DNA of 64,000 bases from CAILQE01 sp036745415 (lineage in GTDB: Bacteria > Patescibacteriota > Saccharimonadia > Saccharimonadales > UBA4665): NCBI GenBank assembly GCA_036745415.1, contig DAIOGF010000002.1:1-64000 (forward strand), given 5' to 3'. Every line of letters begins with the position of its first letter. Positions within the stretch are counted from its first letter, which is position 1. This document shows positions 49,003 through 58,183 of this stretch, in pieces. Below the pieces are notes generated by a model that did no database searches, had not been told where the DNA came from, and saw only the letters and a list, made by a program, of their open reading frames with translations. The translations under genes and the position numbers were made by a program.

Positions 49003-50887
49003 GAAAATATTTACTTATGCATTGTCATTCGTCTTGCTTTCCTTAACGACTTTAATACTAACTTCCCACGAGGTTCATGCCGCCACAGCTAAGGCGTGCG
49101 AAAGTGAAACATCAGGCAACCTAGATTATGCAGAAAATTTGTATATCAAAACCGAGTGGGTCAATACTGGAAGTACCGGTGCATACATAAATGATGTAAA
49201 CAGTGCTAAAGCTAATAACGCATCAGTAATGAATGCAAATATAACCAATCTTTACTATTATTCATATAACGCAAGTGATACTGGTTTCGTTAAAAATACC
49301 GGAATTTTTAAAGATATTAATGGAGCAACTTATCCTCAATATCAAAACACGGGCTCCATTACGAACTTTACTCAAACTTACAGTCAAACGCCAAACGGTA
49401 CGGGTTGTTCCTTTGGAGGGTTGGTATTTAACTCTTCTGACCTGGAATTCGATTATACTACTAATATATTTTTGTTATGTGGGCATGCTGCTAATACTCC
49501 AGCTACATTTAAGATTTCTATGTCTGGAAACCCTGATAAGAATCTATTCCCTGCAAATAGATATAAAACCGGCACCTGGTCAGTTACTGAATATCCAAAA
49601 TCTCATTACTCCAGATCTAATCCGCCACCATCAAATTCATCTTTTACGTTCAATTATAATACTATAGACGGGGGCGGGCATCACTACAGTAATGGTAGCT
49701 CACACACTTTATATGCATATTATACTCCTGCACCCATAAAGCCGACTGTTCCGCCAACAATTACATGCGATAACTCTATTAATACTATTCCTTACTCTAA
49801 TGCTGAGAGTATTTTATACACAACGACAAATCTTGTTTCTGGTACTAGCTATACTGTAGACGCAATTATAGGACCGCGTAATATAACTAGCTCTATAGGT
49901 TCATCAATTAATATTAATCCACCCTTAGGTATAGGCACATACACGGTAAAACTTTCCTTAATGCAGGGATCTACTAATATAAGTACTGCTAATTGTTCGC
50001 TAAGGGTTATAATTCAGCCCTATTTTAAGTCCTATGAGGCAGGGATATCTGTTGGGGGAGGCTTTATGTCTCAAGGTAGCTGTTCTCAAGATTCACTTGC
50101 TCAAATTGGAGCTTTTAATAATTCAATTAGAACAGGCTCCTCTACAGATCAAGAAGCATTTTCTTTTGCTAATGTTATTGGTCTAGGTAGTGCAAATAAT
50201 TCAGGTAGTCCACCTGATTTACTTACATTTGGAAATGATGTGAATTCTGGTCCATGGGGTGGAAATTTTGGTTCCGGATATTGCATACCAGATTATTACA
50301 ATACAATAAAAAAATTAGGTGCCACTACTGTGTCAACGTTACCCGCAAGCGTAAATGGAAGAGATGTTTATGTCTATACGAATCCATTACCTAACAGGGA
50401 TCTTGTTTTGACTAATAATATATTGTTTTCAAACCCCAATTCACAAGTTACAGATCCTACTACTTTGCCATATCTATATATATTGGCCTATGGTCAAAAT
50501 ATTGTAATAGATAATTCCGTTACAGAATTAGACGCCACATTAATTGCTGAACCTGATGCAAACGGTAATGGAGGTAATATTTATACTTGCCAAGATGAAA
50601 TTACAACTGCGGCAATTCATTTCAATAACTGCTCGAATCAACTAGTTGTTAAAGGCGCGTTAATTGGAGAGAGCGTAAATCTTCTAAGGGCTAAATCAAA
50701 TTCAAGTGTTACTTCTCCCGGAAATAACTCTAATCTAGAAGGTAACTGTCCAAGCAATGGATTGGAATCAGAAATTATTTGTTACTCTCCTCTCTATTGG
50801 ATCACAAATCCATTCATTCAAAATGGTGGAACAAGCGAATTATTTAATGGTATGGACTTTATCAATAATTTACCTCCAACATTATAG
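48992..50887 (+). CDS. Large exported Cys-containing surface protein, unknown
   Basis: A 631-residue secreted protein. A Sec signal peptide (KK, hydrophobic 8-25) with probable cleavage after VHA (residue 30). The mature part has about 11 cysteines and no further membrane helix. Residues ~90-240 are Asn/Thr/Tyr-rich, ~245-345 look like an Ig-like beta domain (TITCDNS to NCSLRVI), and ~480-630 contain YLYILAYGQNIVIDNSVTEL and LVVKGALIGESVNL, which look like stacked beta repeats. It sits directly upstream of pilM, 34 nt away. A surface or pilus-associated adhesin is plausible but unproven. Confidence 0.65.
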   Translation: MAFKKIFTYALSFVLLSLTTLILTSHEVHAATAKACESETSGNLDYAENLYIKTEWVNTGSTGAYINDVNSAKANNASVMNANITNLYYYSYNASDTGFVKNTGIFKDINGATYPQYQNTGSITNFTQTYSQTPNGTGCSFGGLVFNSSDLEFDYTTNIFLLCGHAANTPATFKISMSGNPDKNLFPANRYKTGTWSVTEYPKSHYSRSNPPPSNSSFTFNYNTIDGGGHHYSNGSSHTLYAYYTPAPIKPTVPPTITCDNSINTIPYSNAESILYTTTNLVSGTSYTVDAIIGPRNITSSIGSSININPPLGIGTYTVKLSLMQGSTNISTANCSLRVIIQPYFKSYEAGISVGGGFMSQGSCSQDSLAQIGAFNNSIRTGSSTDQEAFSFANVIGLGSANNSGSPPDLLTFGNDVNSGPWGGNFGSGYCIPDYYNTIKKLGATTVSTLPASVNGRDVYVYTNPLPNRDLVLTNNILFSNPNSQVTDPTTLPYLYILAYGQNIVIDNSVTELDATLIAEPDANGNGGNIYTCQDEITTAAIHFNNCSNQLVVKGALIGESVNLLRAKSNSSVTSPGNNSNLEGNCPSNGLESEIICYSPLYWITNPFIQNGGTSELFNGMDFINNLPPTL

Positions 50888-50905
50888 TTCTTAACGTAGT
50901 TCTTA

Positions 50906-50914
50906 TGTTATAAT
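50906..50914 (+). promoter_or_regulatory. Extended -10 promoter of the pil operon
   Basis: TGt-TATAAT ends 7 nt before the pilM ATG. It predicts a leaderless pilMNO-BTC transcript. Confidence 0.6.
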
Positions 50915-50921
50915 TTCGAGT

Positions 50922-51962
50922 ATGAGTATATTGAGTGGGAGAGTTGAATTTTTTGGATTAGACATAGGATCTACTGAGATCAGACTTGTTCAACTAAGCG
51001 GAAAAGGTCCACATAAAACATTGGTAAGATATGCATATCTACCTATTCAATCGAATATTTCTAGATCTGATTTAGCAACTGATAGAGAAAAATTAGCCAG
51101 CATGATTACTACCTTAGTATCAAAGTCTGGAGTAACAACTAAGAATGTTGCCGTAGGACTATTCTCTCAAAAAGTTTTCACCACGATTTTTGAAGTAGAT
51201 AAGACTTCAAAAGAAGAGCTGGAAAAAAGCATAAAATATCAAATTGATTCAATTATCCCAACCCCTATAGAAGTTTCTAAAATAGACTGGACTATTATTG
51301 GAGATTCACCAAAGAATGCAAGCAAACTGGAGATATTGCTGTCCAGTGTCGCTAACCAAAAGTTGGAGGATTTAATGTCAATGCTAGAGGGAATAGGTTT
51401 GAATGTTATTGCATTTGAGCCAGATATCTTTGCGGTTACAAGATCTCTATCTTCTTATGATGATAAATCAAGTTATGTAATACTCGATTTCGGTAGTTCT
51501 AGTACGGATTTTAATTTAATTTCAAATGGAATTCCATATCTTGCAAGATCTATTAATATTGGATCGCAAGTTATTTCTAAATCTATTATGGATAACTTGA
51601 ATGTGAGTATAGATCAGGCTAATCAATTTTTATTTAAATTTGGTCTTGATCAAAATAAGATGGATGGGAATTTATTTAAGTCTATGCAATTCACTCTAAA
51701 TTCACTTGTCAATGAGATTAGTAAGTCTTTGAAGTATCATACTTCTAAATATCCCGATAAGATTCCAGATCGAATTATTATTACCGGAGGGCTAACTAAT
51801 GTTCCTGGCCTAGCTAATTTTATAGCACAACAACTTAAAATAAATGTTGAAATAGGTAATCCGTGGAGGAATATATTATTTAATAAAAACAAGACCAATG
51901 AATTAATGACTATAGCAAATAAATTCGGTGTTGCAGCTGGCTTGGCGGAGCGTGAGACATGA
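50922..51962 (+). CDS. pilM: Type IV pilus assembly protein PilM
   Basis: A 346-residue actin-like ATPase of the PilM family: FFGLDIGSTEIRLVQL at the start (phosphate 1), VILDFGSSSTDFNLI (phosphate 2) and IITGGLTNVPGL (adenosine). It forms the cytoplasmic ring under the pilus machine and binds the N-terminus of PilN. The ATG overlaps no ribosome site; an extended -10 box lies 7 nt upstream. Its stop overlaps pilN by 4 nt. Confidence 0.92.
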   Translation: MSILSGRVEFFGLDIGSTEIRLVQLSGKGPHKTLVRYAYLPIQSNISRSDLATDREKLASMITTLVSKSGVTTKNVAVGLFSQKVFTTIFEVDKTSKEELEKSIKYQIDSIIPTPIEVSKIDWTIIGDSPKNASKLEILLSSVANQKLEDLMSMLEGIGLNVIAFEPDIFAVTRSLSSYDDKSSYVILDFGSSSTDFNLISNGIPYLARSINIGSQVISKSIMDNLNVSIDQANQFLFKFGLDQNKMDGNLFKSMQFTLNSLVNEISKSLKYHTSKYPDKIPDRIIITGGLTNVPGLANFIAQQLKINVEIGNPWRNILFNKNKTNELMTIANKFGVAAGLAERET

Positions 51963-52624
51963 TACAGTTTAATTTATTGCCAGATGTAAAAGTCAAATAC
52001 GTTAAAGCTGAACGAACTAAACTTTTAGTTATTTCACTTTCCTTAATAGTGAGTTTTGTGAGCATCGCTATTCTAGCGGCGATGTATTTCTATGTAGATG
52101 TAGTACAAAAGAAATCTATCAATAAGATAAATTCAGATATAAATACTAATATTAGTTCAATAAACAGCAACACTAATCTCAATAAGATTTTAACAATACA
52201 AAATCAGGCAAATAAGATTCCTACTCTCCAGTCTCAGTTGGTCCAATCTTCAAGAGTGTTTACATTCATGGCGCAGCTAACCCCTTTAAACGCATCTATT
52301 ACCAATTTAGCTACAGATTTTAATAAGAATCAAATAAGTATAACTGGTCAGTCTGATACTCTTACTACAGTTAATCAATTTGTGGATACATTAAAATTTG
52401 CAACTTATAGTAATTATGGAAAGAATGTCGGCTTAGCTTTTTCAAATGTTTTACTTGATAGTTTTTCTTATGCATCTGGAACTCAGCCTGTTTACAATAT
52501 AACTTTAAATTTTGATCATAATATCTTTTTACAGAAAAATAGTATAGTTTTGAATGTCCCAACGCAGACTACTACCCGATCTATTATAGATCAGCCAACT
52601 AACTTATTTGAAAAGGCAAATTAA
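51959..52624 (+). CDS. pilN: Type IV pilus assembly protein PilN
   Basis: A 221-residue inner-membrane protein. The N-terminus MIQFNLLPDVKVKYVKAER is the PilM-docking segment (family: INLLP). One membrane helix lies at about 24-47, then a coiled coil and a ferredoxin-like periplasmic-side domain. It starts 4 nt inside pilM and ends one base into pilO. Confidence 0.85.
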   Translation: MIQFNLLPDVKVKYVKAERTKLLVISLSLIVSFVSIAILAAMYFYVDVVQKKSINKINSDINTNISSINSNTNLNKILTIQNQANKIPTLQSQLVQSSRVFTFMAQLTPLNASITNLATDFNKNQISITGQSDTLTTVNQFVDTLKFATYSNYGKNVGLAFSNVLLDSFSYASGTQPVYNITLNFDHNIFLQKNSIVLNVPTQTTTRSIIDQPTNLFEKAN

Positions 52625-53286
52625 TGAAAGCACCATCCATAAAATCATTTCAGATCGATAAATCATCACAACAGATGCTAGTTTTTGCTTCGGTGGGCGT
52701 ATTTTTCTTGGTTTTCTCTTTATTTTCCTGCAAGTCACTTCTTAGTAAGATGAATTTTCAAAATAAATATCTTGATCAAAAGAATACGGCGCTTAATCAA
52801 TTAAAGAGTGATCTTAATAATGTGAATACATTAAATAGTGCATATAAGAATTTTATATCTCAGAATACTAACCTAATAGGAGGGTCTGCTTCCGGGGCGG
52901 GGTCTACTGATGGAAATAATGCAAAAATAATATTAGATGCCTTGCCAAGCGAATATGATTTTCCTGCACTAGGAACATCTCTTCAGAAATTATTGACCGG
53001 AAATAATGTGTTAGTAGGAAATCTTAGCGCCTCAAACGCACTTAATGATTCGTCTGGAACTGTTAGCAGTGCAGGGGTTAGTCAAATACCTTTTACATTT
53101 ACTATTAGTGGGCCAGAATCTAATGTGGTTAACACAATTAAGTTATTCGAACAATCGATTAGACCATTTTATTTTTCTAGCATAAATGTTTCTGGCAATA
53201 ATACGAATCTAATAGTGACAGTTAATGCGGTTACGTACTATCAGAATGAGCAAAGTTTTAATATAGGGAGCACTACAGTACAATGA
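52624..53286 (+). CDS. pilO: PilO-like pilus assembly protein
   Basis: A 220-residue bitopic protein with a membrane helix at about 20-38, a coiled coil (residues 45-80) and a ferredoxin-like C-terminal domain. Size, topology and position after pilN identify it as PilO, although sequence identity is low in this family. TAATG overlap with pilN. Confidence 0.75.
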   Translation: MKAPSIKSFQIDKSSQQMLVFASVGVFFLVFSLFSCKSLLSKMNFQNKYLDQKNTALNQLKSDLNNVNTLNSAYKNFISQNTNLIGGSASGAGSTDGNNAKIILDALPSEYDFPALGTSLQKLLTGNNVLVGNLSASNALNDSSGTVSSAGVSQIPFTFTISGPESNVVNTIKLFEQSIRPFYFSSINVSGNNTNLIVTVNAVTYYQNEQSFNIGSTTVQ

Positions 53287-53531
53287 TCAAGACAAAAGAT
53301 TTAATATATATAATAATTGCAACAGTTGCGGCATTTATTTTATCTTTAACCCTCTCCAAGGTATTTTTTAAATATAATCCTTCTACTCAAACCGTTGAAC
53401 AAGTTCCCGCAATAACATCAAATTTTCCAGACAACAACAGTAAGCTATTTCAAAATTTGACCATTGATCCTACGGTATTAATTCACATTGATAATAACAG
53501 TAATGGATCAGTATTTAGTCAGGCAAATTAA
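53283..53531 (+). CDS. Small membrane protein in the pil operon
   Basis: An 82-residue protein with one membrane helix (about 7-27) and a short Asn/Asp-rich outer tail. It overlaps pilO by 4 nt and ends 6 nt before pilB, the place where pilP lies in Gram-negative clusters. It has no lipobox and is too short to be PilP, so it may be a lineage-specific alignment-complex part. Confidence 0.65.
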   Translation: MIKTKDLIYIIIATVAAFILSLTLSKVFFKYNPSTQTVEQVPAITSNFPDNNSKLFQNLTIDPTVLIHIDNNSNGSVFSQAN

Positions 53532-53537
53532 TGCTTT

Positions 53538-55307
53538 ATGAGTATTTTAGATTTTTCAGGTCAATTATATATAAAAAACGCTCTTGTTAAAGACAATATA
53601 ATTACGAATGAAGAGTTGAAGGATTTAGAAAGTAAGTCTCAGAAAAATAAAATTCCTTTACTAACTCAACTAATAAAGGATAAAAAAATAACTGAGGAGC
53701 AATTAACTAAATATACTGCACATGCCAATAATATTCCTTATGTGAATCTGCTCCATGCAAGAATAGGCGAGAAAGAACTTTCTCTTTTGCCTAGAGATAT
53801 AGCCGAAAGATATATGGCCGTACCATTAGGTGAACTAGATAATAAATTAGTAGTTGCTATGCTTGATGCTGGCAATGTTCAAGCAATTGATTACTTATCG
53901 AATCGAATAGGTCGCCCGTTGAAAGTTTATGCAGGCAGTGAAGCTGGAATAAAGAGTGTGATTGAGCAGTATAAGGTTTCTCTGGGTAAAGATATGGTAG
54001 AAGATATAGCGGTGCAAGACGAGGAATATAAAGTAGAGGACTCTAAAGATTTACTAAGTGCCGTGCAAGATTCTCCAATTTCTAAAGCACTAAGTATAAT
54101 ACTAGATTACGCTGCGAATAATAGGGCTAGTGATATTCACATGGAGCCATCTGAAAAGGATTTAAAAATTAGATGCAGAATAGATGGAGTGCTGAAAGAG
54201 ATTATGACTTTGCCTAAGAATATAGAGCCAGCCTTAGTTTCTAGAATTAAAATTCTATCAAATCTAAAAATTGACGAACATAGAATTCCTCAGGATGGTG
54301 AATTTAGTTTTAAATTTAATCAAAGAACAATAGATTTACGTATCTCTATATCTCCAGTAATTTGGGGTGAACAAATTGTTATTCGTCTTTTAGATAAAAG
54401 TGGAACAAGCCTTAAGTTAAATGATATGGGATATTACGGTAGGACATTAAATGTTGTTCGAAATGCCTTAAAATCTTCATCAGGAATGATTTTAACCTCA
54501 GGACCTACTGGGTCTGGTAAATCCACATCCCTATATGCTCTACTTCAAGAGGTAAAAGATGATTCCGTAAATATTGTTACCATGGAAGATCCTGTCGAAT
54601 ATAAAATGTCGGGAGTAAATCAAATTCAAGTTAATACTGAAGTTGGGCTTACTTTTGCGAATGGTTTAAGATCTATCTTAAGACAAGACCCCGACGTGAT
54701 AATGGTTGGAGAAATTCGAGATAAAGAAACAGCTGATCTAGCGGTGCAAGCTGCACTTACAGGACATTTAGTTTTTAGCACACTACACACTAATTCGGCT
54801 GCCGGAATCCTTCCTCGCTTACTAGATATGAATATAGAGCCATTTTTAATAGCAAGTACCATTAGAACAGTAATTGGACAGAGGTTGATTAGGAAAATGT
54901 CTGTAGAAAAAAAGCCATACGAATGTACTCCCGCAGAAGCGGCTATTATTAATAGCGTTGTGGGTTCTCTCTTGCCAAAAAATGAAGAGGAGCGTAAATC
55001 TGTTAGTGAGTCTTTAGGTTACGAAAACTTGCCCTTGAGTGGTCAAAAAGCTTATACTTTATATAAGGCCGAAGATACTCCGGATAATCCCGGAGGTTTC
55101 AAAGGTAGAATTGGTTTGTATGAAGCATTCGCAGTAAGCCCAGCGATTCAAGAGATGATTTTGAAGAGGGCTACGAGTGCTCAAATTCAAGCTCAAGCAT
55201 CAAAAGAGGGCATGATAACGATGAGACAAGATGGTTATCTAAAAGCTTTAAATGGTCTTACGACTATTCAGGAAGTTGATAGGGTAGCATCGGAGGATTC
55301 TAACTAA
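53538..55307 (+). CDS. pilB: Pilus extension ATPase PilB
   Basis: A 589-residue GspE/PilB. The N-terminal MshEN domain (residues 10-150) is followed by the secretion ATPase core: ASDIHMEPS, Walker A GPTGSGKSTS, Asp box MEDPVEY, Walker B RQDPDVIMVGEIRD and His box TGHLVFSTLHTN. The usual tetracysteine zinc motif (CxxC...CxxC) near the C-terminus is absent; only one Cys (PYECTP) remains. It drives pilin polymerisation. pilT follows after 2 nt. Confidence 0.95.
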   Translation: MSILDFSGQLYIKNALVKDNIITNEELKDLESKSQKNKIPLLTQLIKDKKITEEQLTKYTAHANNIPYVNLLHARIGEKELSLLPRDIAERYMAVPLGELDNKLVVAMLDAGNVQAIDYLSNRIGRPLKVYAGSEAGIKSVIEQYKVSLGKDMVEDIAVQDEEYKVEDSKDLLSAVQDSPISKALSIILDYAANNRASDIHMEPSEKDLKIRCRIDGVLKEIMTLPKNIEPALVSRIKILSNLKIDEHRIPQDGEFSFKFNQRTIDLRISISPVIWGEQIVIRLLDKSGTSLKLNDMGYYGRTLNVVRNALKSSSGMILTSGPTGSGKSTSLYALLQEVKDDSVNIVTMEDPVEYKMSGVNQIQVNTEVGLTFANGLRSILRQDPDVIMVGEIRDKETADLAVQAALTGHLVFSTLHTNSAAGILPRLLDMNIEPFLIASTIRTVIGQRLIRKMSVEKKPYECTPAEAAIINSVVGSLLPKNEEERKSVSESLGYENLPLSGQKAYTLYKAEDTPDNPGGFKGRIGLYEAFAVSPAIQEMILKRATSAQIQAQASKEGMITMRQDGYLKALNGLTTIQEVDRVASEDSN

Positions 55308-55309
55308 AA

Positions 55310-56365
55310 ATGAGAATAGAAAATTTATTAGAAGAAGTTATAAAAAGAAAAGCTTCAGATTTGCACATCCAAGTTGGATTACCTCCAATTTTACGTGTTG
55401 ATGGGGGTCTTATTCCTATGCAAAATACAGCTGCTTTAAATCCAGAATCAATTCAGGCTCTAGTTTTTTCTATACTAGATCAGGATCAAAGACAGATCTT
55501 TCTTAAGGATAAAGAATTTGATTTTAGTTTCGCATTTGGAACTCTAAGTAGATTTCGAGTAAATGCTTTCCATGAAAGAGGTAATATAGCTGCAGCATTT
55601 AGATTAATACCGAATGAAATACCTACAGTTGAACAGTTAGGATTACCTAAAGTTGTAGATAAATTTGTGACATATCCAAGAGGATTGGTCTTGGTAACTG
55701 GACCTACGGGATCTGGAAAATCCACCACTTTAGCTGCAATGATAAATAAGATTAACTCTGAGCAATCTAAGCACATAATTACAATAGAAGATCCAGTTGA
55801 ATACACTCACGTTTCCAAGAAATCTATAATAGTGCAAAGAGAAGTTCACTACGACACATTTTCATTTAGTGGAGCTTTGAGATCTTCACTCAGAGAAGAT
55901 CCAGATGTCGTTTTGATTGGTGAGATGAGAGATTTAGAAACTATTGCTTCTGCAATTACAATTGCAGAGACTGGTCACCTTGTATTTGCAACTTTGCATA
56001 CTAATTCAGCAGCTCAATCAATCGATAGAATGATAGATGTTTTTCCGCCTCATCAACAAGGCCAGATTAGGGCTCAGCTGTCCAATATACTAATGGCTAT
56101 ATGTTCTCAAAGATTAATTCCTGCCGTTAATGGCGGTAGAATAGCAGTTGCGGAAATATTGGTTGCTACACCTGCGGTTAGAAATATTATAAGGGAGGCT
56201 AAGACCCACCAGCTTGAAGCTGTTATTCAAACTGGAGCAGAATTTGGCATGCAGTCCATGGATAAAACACTTGTAGAAATGATTAGAAGTGGCAAGATAA
56301 CATATGATGAGGCGAGAAATTTTGCTGTAGAAATAGATGAATTAGATAGAATGATGAGAGAATAA
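55310..56365 (+). CDS. pilT: Pilus retraction ATPase PilT
   Basis: A 351-residue PilT: ASDLHIQVGLPPILRVDG at the start, Walker A GPTGSGKSTTLAAM, Walker B REDPDVVLIGEMRD, His box TGHLVFATLHTNSAAQ, and a C-terminal helix with the ITYDEARNFA segment. It powers pilus retraction and twitching, and its presence beside PilB implies a dynamic pilus. It lies 1 nt upstream of pilC. Confidence 0.96.
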   Translation: MRIENLLEEVIKRKASDLHIQVGLPPILRVDGGLIPMQNTAALNPESIQALVFSILDQDQRQIFLKDKEFDFSFAFGTLSRFRVNAFHERGNIAAAFRLIPNEIPTVEQLGLPKVVDKFVTYPRGLVLVTGPTGSGKSTTLAAMINKINSEQSKHIITIEDPVEYTHVSKKSIIVQREVHYDTFSFSGALRSSLREDPDVVLIGEMRDLETIASAITIAETGHLVFATLHTNSAAQSIDRMIDVFPPHQQGQIRAQLSNILMAICSQRLIPAVNGGRIAVAEILVATPAVRNIIREAKTHQLEAVIQTGAEFGMQSMDKTLVEMIRSGKITYDEARNFAVEIDELDRMMRE

Positions 56366-56366
56366 T

Positions 56367-57578
56367 ATGGCTGAATATAAGTATACTGCTAGAAATCTAT
56401 TGACTAATAAGATTACTAAATCTAGTTCAGAGGCAGTAAGCGAAAGAGCTCTTTATAATTCGCTAAAAAGCCAAGGATATCTGCTGATAGATGCAAAGCC
56501 AAAACAAGGATTGAGTATATTTGAATCAGATAAAGTAAAGACTAAAGATCGAGTTTTATTCGCAAGACAGCTAAGCACCTTGATCAATGCGGGTCTTCCA
56601 TTGGTTCAGGCATTAAATAGTGTCAATGAACAGACAGACTCAAAACCATTAAAGAAAATTTTAAGTAGAATTATTAAAAATGTAGAGGGCGGAAAGGCTC
56701 TATCGAAATCCTTAGAAGAATTTCCTAAAGTATTTAACAATATATTTGTAAATATGGTTGCGGCCGGAGAAGCTTCTGGTACATTAGATAAGTCTCTAGA
56801 TAGATTAGCTACACAGCAAGAAAAAGATGCAGCTATAGTGAAGAAAATTCGAGGTGCAATGACCTATCCTATATTGGTTATAGTCGTAATGATTGCAGTA
56901 ATGACCTTCATGATAGTTTCTGTTGTTCCACAGATTAAAGTTTTGTATACCAGTATTGCCGGTGCTAGTTTACCCGTCGAAACCCGAGTGTTATTAGCTA
57001 TCGAGGGTTTTGTAGTAAACTTTTGGTGGCTGGTGATATTGGCGTTGTTGGCGTTAGGTATATTCTTATATAACTGGCTAAAGACTAAATCTGGAAAGAA
57101 ATTATTGGATAAGGCTAAATTAAAAATTCCAATTCTAGGTCCTTTGTTTCAAAAGCTTTATATGGCAAGATTTTCAAGGACTTCTTCCACTCTAGTGGGA
57201 GCGGGGGTCCCGTTGCTTCAAGTACTCCAAATTACCGCAGAGAGTGTAAATAATTATTATGTTTCTAATTCAATTTTAGAAGCTGCCAAGAAGGTTAAAA
57301 CAGGTAAATCCCTTGGTGATACCCTAAAAGGTGATCCATATTTTCTACCATTGGTTCCAAGTGTTATAAAAATTGGTGAACAATCTGGAACAATACAAGC
57401 CATGCTTGAAAAATCAGCTGTGTATTACGAGGGAATCGTAGATGATACTATAAATAACGTATCAGCTCTTATTGAACCAGTAATGATGATACTTCTAGGG
57501 ATAGTTGCGGTTATAATAGTACTAGCAGTTTTATTACCAATCTACAGCCTCGCGGGCAGTAGTGCACTACAGGGTTAA
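56367..57578 (+). CDS. pilC: Pilus platform protein PilC
   Basis: A 403-residue GspF/PilC with two T2SSF domains (RQLSTLINAGLPLVQALN near 70 and ARFSRTSSTLVGAGVPLLQVL near 270) and three membrane segments (around 165-190, 215-235, 370-398). It forms the inner-membrane platform that the two ATPases act on. Confidence 0.95.
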   Translation: MAEYKYTARNLLTNKITKSSSEAVSERALYNSLKSQGYLLIDAKPKQGLSIFESDKVKTKDRVLFARQLSTLINAGLPLVQALNSVNEQTDSKPLKKILSRIIKNVEGGKALSKSLEEFPKVFNNIFVNMVAAGEASGTLDKSLDRLATQQEKDAAIVKKIRGAMTYPILVIVVMIAVMTFMIVSVVPQIKVLYTSIAGASLPVETRVLLAIEGFVVNFWWLVILALLALGIFLYNWLKTKSGKKLLDKAKLKIPILGPLFQKLYMARFSRTSSTLVGAGVPLLQVLQITAESVNNYYVSNSILEAAKKVKTGKSLGDTLKGDPYFLPLVPSVIKIGEQSGTIQAMLEKSAVYYEGIVDDTINNVSALIEPVMMILLGIVAVIIVLAVLLPIYSLAGSSALQG

Positions 57579-57587
57579 AATATCTAT

Positions 57588-57653
57588 TTGACTTTAGTGT
57601 GTGTATTGATTTAATATTTAAGCATAAACATTTTTATAATAATGCAAAGGGGG
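57588..57653 (+). promoter_or_regulatory. Pilin promoter and strong ribosome site
   Basis: TTGACT (57588-57593), an 18-nt spacer, TAATAT (57612-57617); a second TATAAT at 57635-57640; and the ribosome site AAAGGGGG at 57646-57653, 8 nt before the ATG at 57662. The pilin can therefore be expressed apart from the operon. Confidence 0.5.
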
Positions 57654-57661
57654 CATTTGTA

Positions 57662-58126
57662 ATGTTAAAGAAAATAAGTAAAAAAGGTTTCACAATAGTA
57701 GAAACTCTAATAGTTCTTGTAGTGGCAGGTGTAATTATTGGTGTAGTTATAGTGGCTGCCGGTGGATTAAATCAGTCTGCTAAAAATAGTGCAATAAAGA
57801 AGGATTCTAGTGCGGTCTTAAGTTCCTTCGTAGATTATATTAATAACAATAATAATACTGCTCCTGTAGCTGGCGCTGCATTTGCTCTTCCTACGGGAGT
57901 ATCTACAAATACAAAGAATGCATATGTAAAAGCATCCGGTGCAAATACTTTGCCAAATAACTCAACAGTTTATTTGATTCCAGATGCTTCATGTGGTGCA
58001 TCCGGTGCAACTAGTCAGAAGTCCACTGCAACTGCCTTAACCACAACTGCTAATAGTGGTCATCAAGCTGTAATATATCCAGTTATTAATGCTGGAACTT
58101 TTACTGCTTCCTGTATAAGTAATTAG
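57662..58126 (+). CDS. pilA: Probable major type IV pilin
   Basis: A 154-residue prepilin: leader MLKKISKKG, cleavage before FTIVE (Glu at +5), hydrophobic helix to about residue 35, then a ~115-residue globular domain with two cysteines (DASCGAS and TASCISN) set as in a D-region disulfide. An in-frame upstream ATG at 57599 would bury the leader, so the ATG at 57662 behind AAAGGGGG is chosen. It has its own promoter and is the only pilin here with its own strong terminator, which suggests high expression. Confidence 0.85.
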   Translation: MLKKISKKGFTIVETLIVLVVAGVIIGVVIVAAGGLNQSAKNSAIKKDSSAVLSSFVDYINNNNNTAPVAGAAFALPTGVSTNTKNAYVKASGANTLPNNSTVYLIPDASCGASGATSQKSTATALTTTANSGHQAVIYPVINAGTFTASCISN

Positions 58127-58143
58127 TTGATAAACTCAACAAT

Positions 58144-58170
58144 AAAAAAGGCCAATAATGGCCTTTTTTT
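58144..58170 (+). terminator. Rho-independent terminator after pilin
   Basis: AAAAAAGGCC, loop AATAAT, GGCC then seven T. The T-run directly abuts the pilD -10 box. Confidence 0.9.
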
Positions 58171-58171
58171 G

Positions 58172-58177
58172 TATAAT
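58172..58177 (+). promoter_or_regulatory. -10 box, leaderless pilD
   Basis: TATAAT ends exactly 6 nt before the pilD ATG and begins 1 nt after the T-run of the pilin terminator. Confidence 0.6.
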
Positions 58178-58183
58178 TAATAA

